Assembly: GCA_964487745.1 (NCBI GenBank) | Contig: CAZASG010000021.1 | Span: 1-59,806, forward strand | Direction: 5' to 3' | DNA: 59,806 nucleotides | Source: Desulfolinea sp964487745 | Lineage (GTDB): Bacteria; Chloroflexota; Anaerolineae; Anaerolineales; Villigracilaceae | Shown here: positions 40,840 through 48,489 of the stretch, piece by piece | Position numbering within the stretch: the stretch's first letter is position 1 | How the letters are laid out: each line of letters starts with the position of its first letter | Translations under genes and position numbers: made by a program | The notes under the pieces: generated by a model | The model's input: the letters and a program-made list of their open reading frames with translations, nothing else | Database searches by the model: none | What the model was told of the DNA's origin: nothing

Positions 40840-41226
40840 CTAACCAACGCCTTCAAAAACATACCCTTGTTGCGACAAAACTTCTTGCGCCACAGCAAGT
40901 TTCTCTTTCTTCACCAAAATATAATCCGTATCATAGGTCGAGATGGCAAAGATACTGATCTCCGCCTCTGCCAAAACGGATGCGATTTTTGCAAGGATGC
41001 CCGTCAAGCTGAAGTCGAGCGGTCCCAGTACCTTGATGCATGCCCAGCTACTTTCGCTTTTCTCGCTTTCGATCAGAATACCCGCATCGCAGAGGATGGA
41101 GAGTTCATCTTCCGTGCGAGTGATGGAGAGGAAGTTTCCCGTCAGTGCAGGGATTTCGCTCTCGGGTGGAAAGCGGTGGACGGTGTATTCGCCATCAAGT
41201 ACAGCTAATCTCAGATTAATTGTCAT
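40840..41226 (-). CDS. ACT-domain protein
   Basis: A 128-residue protein of the CASTOR/ACT_7 type with two ACT-like halves. The second shows KVLGPLDFSLTGILAKIASVLAEAEISIFAISTYDTDYILV, the regular ACT beta-alpha-beta pattern (quoted in pieces across residues 65-105). Such proteins bind amino acids or other small ligands. It overlaps the following GT2 gene by 11 bases. A regulatory role for the nearby D-2-hydroxyacid dehydrogenase, which lacks an ACT domain, is conceivable but untested. Confidence 0.82.
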   Translation of the reverse strand: MTINLRLAVLDGEYTVHRFPPESEIPALTGNFLSITRTEDELSILCDAGILIESEKSESSWACIKVLGPLDFSLTGILAKIASVLAEAEISIFAISTYDTDYILVKKEKLAVAQEVLSQQGYVFEGVG

Positions 41227-42151
41227 ACCTTATCGGCTCAACTTCTCTTGGCGCAGGCGTCTTCTCAGAGAGAATGCCCGGCGGATAATAAAAACCCTGA
41301 TGCAGTTCAGCGTCTATCTTGCCCGAGTAATTGTATCCCTGATAGGTGCCCCAATACTGCAAAAAACGGAACCAGAGAATGCTCCACCAATGTTGGTCGA
41401 GTACCTTTTCGCGTTTAGCCTGCAAAAGATCAGAGTAAGTACTGCTCAACCACAAGCGGATAAAATTCCAGAGTGAGAAAGTGCTGCTCGGCAATATCTG
41501 CTTCATCGCAATAGCTTCACGTCGATAGCGATTATGGACCTGGGCTGGGGTCTCATCATGGAGATGGATGATCTCTGCTTCAGCTGTGTAGGCGATACTG
41601 TAGCCTTGCTCCATAGCCCAACTGCTCCACGCCAGATCTTCGAGACCCGTCAACTGCTCATTGTAGGGATGCTCTTCCCATAACGAGCGGCGGATGGCAG
41701 CATTTGCGTTGTGCGAGTAGGGGTGTCCCTGACGGGGCTGGGAGATGTCGGGGAAATATTGTTTAAAGAATTGATGTTCGGCATACCAGTTTGTCTCCCC
41801 ACCACGTTGTTTGCCATAGCTGGCAGCGAGTTTTTCATCGTCAAAGGGTTTGAGTAATTCTTCCAACCAATCGGGGTAAACGGGGTAACAATGGGCGCTG
41901 ATATTGACAATGAATTCCCCGCTAGCAGCTCTTACGCCGTAATTCAGTGAGCGCCCAAAAGTGAATTCTTCGGGCGTGATACGAACGATCTTCGTGTCAT
42001 AGCTTTCGGCAATGGAAACGGTATCGTCTGTGGAACCAGAGTCTACCAAGATCACTTCTACATCATCAAGGCTTTGCTGCTTAATCCCCTCTAGTAGACG
42101 ACCAATATGTTTGCCTTCGTTATAGGCGCGCACAACCACCGAGCACTTCAA
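41216..42151 (-). CDS. GT2-family glycosyltransferase, rhamnosyltransferase-like
   Basis: A 311-residue enzyme. Opening VVVRAYNEGKHIGRLLEGI, VDSGSTDDT, ISAHCYPVYPDWLE as the metal and acceptor region, and GLEDLAWSSWAMEQGY, the ED motif expected for the base. It has no membrane segments. The group includes rhamnosyltransferases and similar capsule enzymes. It overlaps the ACT gene by 11 bases and follows the methyltransferase by six. Sugar unknown. Confidence 0.9.
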   Translation of the reverse strand: MKCSVVVRAYNEGKHIGRLLEGIKQQSLDDVEVILVDSGSTDDTVSIAESYDTKIVRITPEEFTFGRSLNYGVRAASGEFIVNISAHCYPVYPDWLEELLKPFDDEKLAASYGKQRGGETNWYAEHQFFKQYFPDISQPRQGHPYSHNANAAIRRSLWEEHPYNEQLTGLEDLAWSSWAMEQGYSIAYTAEAEIIHLHDETPAQVHNRYRREAIAMKQILPSSTFSLWNFIRLWLSSTYSDLLQAKREKVLDQHWWSILWFRFLQYWGTYQGYNYSGKIDAELHQGFYYPPGILSEKTPAPREVEPIRYDN

Positions 42152-42157
42152 ACGAAC

Positions 42158-43546
42158 CTAGACCTTCTTTTCCATTAGAAACAGAAAACGCTCCGATTCA
42201 GCAATGGCAACTTTTTCACGAATAGAGAAGTGTTCGCCAAAGCTGGCTTCAAAATCTTCCAGTGTATAGTGATCAAAGATATCCTTGCGGCTTTGCAAAA
42301 GTTTTTGCACTTGCGAATCAGGCTTGGGCACAAATTCGATCACCAGCCATTTTCCGGCATCCGCAAAGAAACGCGCAATATCGCCCAAGGGCAAATTGTT
42401 GGAAATAGCCAAATGATGGATCAACGCCAGCGCAAAGACCATCTCAGCCGGGGCACGTTCAACAAACGAATCTCGCTCCTGATTATGCCAACCAATTGCC
42501 GGACTGGGATTGGTCAAGTCCAGCACCAAAGGCACCAGATTTTTCTCTTTTTTCGCTTTGATCTGGCGATAATTTTTCTCTACAGCGGTTGGGTCAATAT
42601 CAAAAGCGACCGTAAAAATCTCTCGCTCGCTCGCCAGACGGCTAAAGGTGCCGTCGTTGGCACCCAGATCCCAAACGGAGTTCGGTTTCACGTCATCGAG
42701 CCATTTCGCAATAATTTCGGCTTTATCTTTTGCCCCTGCATCGGTGTAATTCGTAATCTCGTAATAATCGCCCCATTCCGTGCCGCCGGGCTTCCACTCC
42801 AGCTTCCGAACGGTATTCCGCAAACTGTCGATCAGGCCGATCAGCGCTTCTTTGCGCATCCCGCCCTTAACCGCCGCCCCACTGGGCGCTTTATCTGCTT
42901 GCTGGGTTTGCATCTTGGCATGCAAATGCAGATGAGACAATAGCCCAAAATTCAGGCGCGTGCGTCCCGGCAGAAGCTTGGCTGCCAAATCCAATGGAAC
43001 ACCATCAATATAATTGCGCAGCAACCCGTTCAGGCGTACATCTACATGCGCCATCAATGCCAGCGGCGCCAAAAAATGCTGGCAAAACTGACGGTACGCA
43101 TCCCAGGGTTTACCCTCTTCATAAGCTTCAAAAGAGAGCGTGTCGATCAGCGCAGCCTTTCCATTTGCAAACTGGATATTGTAGGCGCTGGCATCTTTCA
43201 ATGTCACGCCACGTTTTAGCGCTCTTTTCTGGATGGATAAAGTCGCCAGCGCGGCTTCTTTTAGCAACCCAAAGGACCATTCATAGGGATACGAGACGAA
43301 CTCAACCAAGGCTGGCTGAATGACCTTATACGCGATGCCCGGCTCAAGCGGATTCTCGTCAACTTCCTCGTGCGGGATCAATAACCCTACCTTCGTCAGA
43401 TTCTCGTATAAACCCGAATCCATCAAAAGATCATAGTCTAAAGCGTACTGCTGATTTACCTGGCGATATAAAACCCCATTCTGTCGAAAGAGAAACCCAC
43501 TCGGATCTCGAAAAGACGCTGCTAAACGTTGGCTATTCTTCGTCAT
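42158..43546 (-). CDS. two-domain class I methyltransferase (NoeA-like)
   Basis: A 462-residue protein. The first 270 residues contain kinase-like or carrier-like motifs (RGVTLKDASAYNIQFANGKAALIDTLSFE). The C-terminal half is a SAM methyltransferase with VWDLGANDGTFSR as motif I and VFALALIHHLAISNNLP downstream. This resembles the NoeA family of nodulation and polysaccharide proteins. I chose the ATG at 43546; an in-frame GTG at 43576 is possible. The gene overlaps by 14 bases the small YLDPGSGS membrane protein gene, a pairing I have seen in other glycan loci. Confidence 0.85.
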   Translation of the reverse strand: MTKNSQRLAASFRDPSGFLFRQNGVLYRQVNQQYALDYDLLMDSGLYENLTKVGLLIPHEEVDENPLEPGIAYKVIQPALVEFVSYPYEWSFGLLKEAALATLSIQKRALKRGVTLKDASAYNIQFANGKAALIDTLSFEAYEEGKPWDAYRQFCQHFLAPLALMAHVDVRLNGLLRNYIDGVPLDLAAKLLPGRTRLNFGLLSHLHLHAKMQTQQADKAPSGAAVKGGMRKEALIGLIDSLRNTVRKLEWKPGGTEWGDYYEITNYTDAGAKDKAEIIAKWLDDVKPNSVWDLGANDGTFSRLASEREIFTVAFDIDPTAVEKNYRQIKAKKEKNLVPLVLDLTNPSPAIGWHNQERDSFVERAPAEMVFALALIHHLAISNNLPLGDIARFFADAGKWLVIEFVPKPDSQVQKLLQSRKDIFDHYTLEDFEASFGEHFSIREKVAIAESERFLFLMEKKV

Positions 43547-43742
43547 CTTGCTCTTCGTCTGTATCGCTCTTTCCACCGAAAAGGTTTTTGATTTTCGCTA
43601 ATTGCGAACGGAACATAACACCAAGCCCCAGAATAGCAGCCAGCAAAAGCTGAATCAAAATAGAACCGGAACCAGGATCAAGATAAACGGCTTCTTTACC
43701 GAGAATGGTACTGAGGGATACTGTAAATAAAAACATGGTCAC
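43533..43742 (-). CDS. small membrane protein with YLDPGSGS motif
   Basis: A 69-residue protein. It has an N-terminal hydrophobic segment, the exported-side motif YLDPGSGSILIQLLLAAILG, and a cytoplasmic acidic tail (DTDEEQDDEE). Small proteins of this pattern commonly sit beside NoeA-like methyltransferases in polysaccharide clusters; their function is unknown. Its 3' end overlaps the methyltransferase start by 14 bases. It is likely real because of this coupling and the conserved motif. Confidence 0.75.
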   Translation of the reverse strand: MTMFLFTVSLSTILGKEAVYLDPGSGSILIQLLLAAILGLGVMFRSQLAKIKNLFGGKSDTDEEQDDEE

Positions 43743-43789
43743 TCCTATTTAATTGTTTTTCATAATGGAATAGCCTTTCGGATTAATGG

Positions 43790-44689
43790 CTACCAATTAT
43801 TATCTTCTTCATACCCCAAGCGGATCAATAAATCTCCGGCTACTTCTTTGAAGATGCGTTTATGTTCATCGGTAAAGTATTTTTTCCATTCGCCGGTTTT
43901 ACCGGAGCGGAAAGTAGGCGAGTTCTTGGGATTAATGCTTTCTTCAAGCAAGTCAAGTGCTTTTTCGCGCTCAATCGGTAAATCAGGGACACGTTTTGCA
44001 ACATGATCAAATACTTGCCCCAATGTCTCTCGGCGGTTATGGATGAAATCTTCAAAGTGGAGTTTGAGCACTTCGGGACGATCCAGCCAATCGGTGTAGA
44101 GGGCAAAGCGTTCGGCAATATTGGGGAATTCTACATCCGCGTCAGGGAGACCGAGGATGCTGACCATCAGGCGCTCTTCAAAGCTCTGAAGTTTTTCAGC
44201 GTAATATTTGTGATGATGGTGGTCTGGCAGCATATCGGCGATGTAGAAAACGTGCGAGACGACGACATCGCGCGGGTCGCGGTAGATAAAAAACGGAACA
44301 AATTCAGGGCTACATACCTTCTCAGCAACCTCCGGCCAAGCCAAAAGGTGAGCGGCGCTCACATCCAATGGACGGAGAGAGTTTAAATAGCCAAGGGCAT
44401 CATCCACGCTGCGCTTTTCCCCCGTATCCCCATCATAGGATGCAAAAGAAAGCGGGATATGGTGAGCAAAGGGGGCAAACTCGGAAAAGCCGAGCAAGAT
44501 CTGATTGAGCAGGTGCGTACCGCTTTTTGGAAAGGAAATGCCGAGCAAAACAGGCCAGCCATTCTCAGGCGCAGAGATCTCTGAAAAGCGCGGGCGGCGC
44601 ACAACGGTCTCAGCACGATAGGCGAAAATACGTAATTTATCACGCAATTTGGACGGTAGCAGGACTTTTAATTTCTTGATCGTGGACAT
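43790..44689 (-). CDS. sulfotransferase-domain protein (2)
   Basis: A 299-residue cytosolic sulfotransferase. The 5'-phosphosulfate loop is FPKSGTHLLNQI near residue 53, with intact Lys and Ser, and the 3'-phosphate site is FIYRDPRDVVVSHVFY near residue 135. LHFEDFIHNRRETLGQVFDHV and the C-terminal FRSGKTGEWKKYF (RxGxxGxWK-type) complete the signature. It transfers sulfate from PAPS to an acceptor, most likely a glycan of this locus. Closely similar in plan to 50172-51026. Confidence 0.92.
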   Translation of the reverse strand: MSTIKKLKVLLPSKLRDKLRIFAYRAETVVRRPRFSEISAPENGWPVLLGISFPKSGTHLLNQILLGFSEFAPFAHHIPLSFASYDGDTGEKRSVDDALGYLNSLRPLDVSAAHLLAWPEVAEKVCSPEFVPFFIYRDPRDVVVSHVFYIADMLPDHHHHKYYAEKLQSFEERLMVSILGLPDADVEFPNIAERFALYTDWLDRPEVLKLHFEDFIHNRRETLGQVFDHVAKRVPDLPIEREKALDLLEESINPKNSPTFRSGKTGEWKKYFTDEHKRIFKEVAGDLLIRLGYEEDNNW

Positions 44690-44841
44690 AATCTCTCTTT
44701 GGTCATTTTGGTGCTGGCAATTGTATCAGGTGTTCGAGATTCTTTCAGCAGTGAGCAGAATAACGATTCTAATAACAGAAATAGGGATTGTTGATCTATA
44801 CTATGGTCATCAACGCTTTTAATTATTTCAGGAGACAAATT

Positions 44842-45069
44842 ATGCAACTCTCAAGAGAAGAACTTCAATTCCTGCAAATCCTGGCTGATGGCAAAAGAAA
44901 AACCTATGTACATATTGTCAAAGGCTTTGGTCAACCCCTTACGCCTATGGCACCCACTTTCACGAACCGGGTCGCAAAACCCTTGCTCAAACTCAAGCTC
45001 ATCAAGAAAGCCGGGGTATTGAAAGATGGTTACAAGATCACACCCAAAGGTCTTGATGCCCTAAAGTAG
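44842..45069 (+). CDS. small winged-helix-like protein
   Basis: A 75-residue protein, the only plus-strand gene in this half of the window. It looks like a small helix-turn-helix or winged helix (FTNRVAKPLLKLKLIKKAGVLKDGYKITPKGLDAL). I chose the ATG at 44842, which has AGGAGA upstream. It is divergent from the sulfotransferase and convergent with the gene at 45091. It may be a DNA-binding regulator, but this rests on pattern only. Confidence 0.6.
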   Translation: MQLSREELQFLQILADGKRKTYVHIVKGFGQPLTPMAPTFTNRVAKPLLKLKLIKKAGVLKDGYKITPKGLDALK

Positions 45070-45090
45070 TGAACGGGGCATCATCTTTTC

Positions 45091-45684
45091 TCAACCTGCT
45101 TTAGCCCCTTTTCTTATCCGCCGCAACATTTCCGGGAAGAGAATGAAAAGCATAGAGAGAATAAATACAAAAATCGCGCCCCCACAACAGCCCAGGAGTA
45201 ACTCCACAACGACCCATTCGCCATAAACGTCACTTTGCCAGAAATGCAAACTCCCGTTTTTATGCAGGGCAAAAACATAATTCCTGCTGACCCACATCTC
45301 GACATGGCATTGCTCAATTCTTTCTTCCACCCCAATGATCGGCAAAGCAGGCGAACAGGTTGAATCTTTAACTTCTACGGGGTCGGGGTTATCGTAGCGA
45401 ACAACATCGGGGATGCTATTCACAGCCGTCCAGCAATCGGATCGGCAATTCTGCGCATCGGTATATTTATATAAAGTGCCCGATTCGCTCTCCACCCAAA
45501 CTTGATCCCGTTCAATATGAACTAGTGTGGCAACCGGCTCGGGTGAGGTTTCGATCCGCACCCAACGGGAATCGAGCAGATCCCAGATAAAAGCCATTGC
45601 AGCTAAAGTCCCCAACACCGCGCCAAGGAGCGTTAGTAAGATCACGAGTCCAAACCGTTTTAGCATTAGATTATCACTACACAT
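45091..45684 (-). CDS. hypothetical membrane protein with extracellular domain
   Basis: About 197 residues with one N-terminal and one C-terminal membrane helix. Between them lies an external domain of about 120 residues with several cysteines (NCRSDCW, STCSPAL, EQCHVEM) and WVES/LYKYTD strands. No family recognised. The start may be the ATG at 45684 or that at 45666. It lies within 5 bases of the stop of the NACHT gene and may be co-transcribed with it. GC content is closer to the host genes than to the NACHT gene. Confidence 0.6.
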   Translation of the reverse strand: MCSDNLMLKRFGLVILLTLLGAVLGTLAAMAFIWDLLDSRWVRIETSPEPVATLVHIERDQVWVESESGTLYKYTDAQNCRSDCWTAVNSIPDVVRYDNPDPVEVKDSTCSPALPIIGVEERIEQCHVEMWVSRNYVFALHKNGSLHFWQSDVYGEWVVVELLLGCCGGAIFVFILSMLFILFPEMLRRIRKGAKAG

Positions 45685-45688
45685 CCTT

Positions 45689-47995
45689 CTACATTCCAAG
45701 GTACGTGTATATTTCATCATCAAATAAGGCTAACCCACGACAGGTCCCAAGATCATCAACAGATTGCATCCACTTATCCGAACCAAGGCTTCCAAAGTTC
45801 ACGCCTCGGAAATCTGTATCATCAATAGAGCAAAACTTTAAATTGGCACCTCGCAGATCTGCGCCTTGGAAAGAAGCAGCTCGCAGATCTGAACTTTCGA
45901 AAATCGTACCTCTAAACGTTGACCCACTAAGATCCGAATTATGAAAATCCGAACTCGAAAAATCACACCTACTCAAGTCCAAATTTGTTAGATTTACAGA
46001 ATCAAGCATTATCCCAAATAATGGATATGACCACAGATTCTGCACTTTCTTTTTTATCAGCCAATAAGCAGCGGCAGCACGTAATGTTGTTTGAGTTAAA
46101 GTACCGTCTTGCTCTTTTTTTACTCTCGGCTCAACCCAAAAAACTGCTTTTTCTTTATCCCATTTATTAAGCACCATTTGTGCAATAAATTGCCATACAG
46201 GAATGTGAACAACAGAAAACACTCCTTTGCCTTCCGTTTCCATTTCCCAGCGAAAAAACTTGCTTGCATAAAAATATTCTTGAAATGAACGATGCGCGAA
46301 TTGCCAATCCCGCAATCCATAACGGCTAATAAAGGTACTTGTCGTTAATTGTCGTGCAATTGCTTCCCATATTTCATTTGGAAAATTTGTAGACTTCATG
46401 ACCTCCTTATATTTCGATTTCAATGTGTTGTCTTGGATTATAAGAGTGTTTTGTATTACCATCTCTTCTGCTAAATCTTCAAAAATTGTTTTGACAATTT
46501 TTGGATCGAGCAGCAATCTCCCAAACTGTAGTTCCTGTTTTAGCCAAGAATCTATATAAGCATTATACAAATCAGAAGATGTTATTGTGAAATCAAATCC
46601 AGGTAACATTTCGTAAGAATCACATATCATAGAAAGCAAAACTGGTCTCGTACAAAGTTCAGGCAAGTTATAAGTATTTCTAACAAAATCAAGAATTTCC
46701 GATGTTTTTTCACTGTTAAATTTCCGAGAAATAGAAGCCAAGATTTTATCTGGGGTAAATGGACGAATTTGAACAACGTTGAATTGAGAAAAACCTCCGA
46801 GAATCTGATTCTTTTTATCTAACCCGAGGATTTCTCTTTCTTCCGATCCTGAATGAAAATAATGTGTTCGACATGAGATTATTGCCTTCGACACTTCTCG
46901 AGCTATCCCTAGTCTAGTGAAGGTGACTAATGCTGTATGTGCTCCAACTTCTTTTGCCATTTCATCCATTCCATCTAAAATAGGCAATACTTTTTTCGAG
47001 CGAAGCAATATTTCTAATTGAGAATAACTTTCAATTCTTATGCCATAACTTTCACGAAGGTCTTCTCGGATCAGCTCCACTAGATCCATATTATGTTTAT
47101 AACGCTTGAATGTGATCAGAAGAGGGAAAATTTTATTTTCTGGATCTTTTTGATATCTATCAAGCAAATACTTTGCCACCCTAAGACAAAACCAGCTTTT
47201 TCCAGTCCCATAATCCCCTAAAAGGGCTAGATGCCCATCTATCTCTGTTAACCACTTGACAATATAGTCATCAAGTGAAATCAAAACTCGTTCTGAATTA
47301 TGTGTTTCAAGCCACCCATCTAGAGGGATATACATTTCTTCAATATTAGCGTCTTCGTACAACCGGTTAATTTCTTGAGAATATTTTTGAATATCAAACC
47401 AGCTATCACGATTTTCTTCACTCGAAGAAATATCCAAAATCGGTGCAGACTTATCGCTGATAATGTATTCTTCAAACCACCTGACAAGTAAATTTACTTG
47501 TTCTTGTGTTTGCAAAACTGATTTTCCTATTATCTGCAAGGTTTGCTTTTCAATAGGCAACATTGCCTTCCGGAGACATATTAGAAATACGTGAACAGTT
47601 TGATCTATTTGTTTAGGAGTAAGTTTTTTCCAGCTTTGAACAATGGCTTCTTGCAATGCTAACTTTAGATTACTTTCACTAGAAGTGTAAGGAAGTTCAT
47701 CGAGCGCTTTTATAACATTAGGGAGATTACCAAGAGGTAGGCTAAACATCCATTGAGCTAGCTCATAATCATTTATTTTTTCATAAAAACAATCATGAGC
47801 TTTATGGATTGCTTCTTCAAACTCTTTAGTTGAAGTATTTTCTTTAACTCTAGTTTTGATTCTCTTATCAATCTCACTCCCGCTCACTCCAATGATTTTT
47901 TGCCCGATAGCTTCAAATGTTTCATCGCTAATTGTTTTTCTTAATTGGTGACTAAGAAGCGCAACCATTGTAGCAACAATTAAACTTTCTGCCAT
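45689..47995 (-). CDS. NACHT NTPase with C-terminal pentapeptide repeats (candidate defence protein)
   Basis: A 768-residue protein. Residues 1-240 are a helical N-terminal region with no recognised domain. The NACHT module follows, with Walker A GDYGTGKS (260-267), an extended Walker B VLPILDGMDEM (335-345) and ISCRTHYF (373-380). A winged/helical region reads FAHRSFQEYFYA, and about 12 pentapeptide repeats (LDLSRCDFSSSDF..., ADLRGANL) fill residues 675-745. Bacterial NACHT NTPases of this NLR-like type often act against phage. It is strongly AT-rich against its neighbours, which suggests transfer. AGGAGGAG precedes the ATG. The trigger and effector are unknown. Confidence 0.85.
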   Translation of the reverse strand: MAESLIVATMVALLSHQLRKTISDETFEAIGQKIIGVSGSEIDKRIKTRVKENTSTKEFEEAIHKAHDCFYEKINDYELAQWMFSLPLGNLPNVIKALDELPYTSSESNLKLALQEAIVQSWKKLTPKQIDQTVHVFLICLRKAMLPIEKQTLQIIGKSVLQTQEQVNLLVRWFEEYIISDKSAPILDISSSEENRDSWFDIQKYSQEINRLYEDANIEEMYIPLDGWLETHNSERVLISLDDYIVKWLTEIDGHLALLGDYGTGKSWFCLRVAKYLLDRYQKDPENKIFPLLITFKRYKHNMDLVELIREDLRESYGIRIESYSQLEILLRSKKVLPILDGMDEMAKEVGAHTALVTFTRLGIAREVSKAIISCRTHYFHSGSEEREILGLDKKNQILGGFSQFNVVQIRPFTPDKILASISRKFNSEKTSEILDFVRNTYNLPELCTRPVLLSMICDSYEMLPGFDFTITSSDLYNAYIDSWLKQELQFGRLLLDPKIVKTIFEDLAEEMVIQNTLIIQDNTLKSKYKEVMKSTNFPNEIWEAIARQLTTSTFISRYGLRDWQFAHRSFQEYFYASKFFRWEMETEGKGVFSVVHIPVWQFIAQMVLNKWDKEKAVFWVEPRVKKEQDGTLTQTTLRAAAAYWLIKKKVQNLWSYPLFGIMLDSVNLTNLDLSRCDFSSSDFHNSDLSGSTFRGTIFESSDLRAASFQGADLRGANLKFCSIDDTDFRGVNFGSLGSDKWMQSVDDLGTCRGLALFDDEIYTYLGM

Positions 47996-48100
47996 AGCTC
48001 CTCCTGAAAAGTGACTTATTCAAAACATTCAATCAATACCACGTGTCTTGGAAACCCATGTGTTTAGAGCTACAAAAGCCTGCTAGTATCTTTCTTAACA

Positions 48101-48481
48101 TTACAATCTAAACCACTCCAGCGCGTCCTCATAAGAAGAAACATATTTCATCGGTGGGCGAGCACGGTTAAGTTCAACAGTATGCAAAAACTCTGCCTGT
48201 TCTCTTACTTTTTCATCCATAGGCAGGATCACAGCCGTTTTCATGGACATCGGGAAATTCATCTCCGCAAATTCTTTGCCCTTTTCATAGGTTTTGAGTG
48301 TGCTACGTTGAAAAAAAGAAGTGACTTGAGCCATGTCAACCACAAAGTTTTCGATGCCGGTCTCTTGCAAAATTTCCATTGTCCTATTGCGCATCGTCTT
48401 TACTTCTTCATCAGGGATATTACCACTGGCTGTGATGAGAACCACAGCATCTTCTACATTAATTCTAAATTCAATACTCAT
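48101..48481 (-). CDS. STAS/SpoIIAA-like domain protein
   Basis: A 126-residue single-domain protein with a SpoIIAA-like pattern: VVLITASGNIPDEEV, then FVVDMAQVTSFF at the phospho-loop position and MKTAVILPMDEKVREQA. A canonical DSSG-type phospho-acceptor Ser is not obvious. Proteins of this type are also found as small stand-alone genes of unknown use. It lies nine bases downstream of the capsule-synthesis-like gene and 105 bp upstream of the NACHT gene. Confidence 0.65.
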   Translation of the reverse strand: MSIEFRINVEDAVVLITASGNIPDEEVKTMRNRTMEILQETGIENFVVDMAQVTSFFQRSTLKTYEKGKEFAEMNFPMSMKTAVILPMDEKVREQAEFLHTVELNRARPPMKYVSSYEDALEWFRL

Positions 48482-48489
48482 TTTTTAAA

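Noticed and set aside
44697..44841. Promoter for the small winged-helix-like gene
   Set aside because: A TATACT is present near 44797 but no convincing -35 at proper distance; not strong enough to list.
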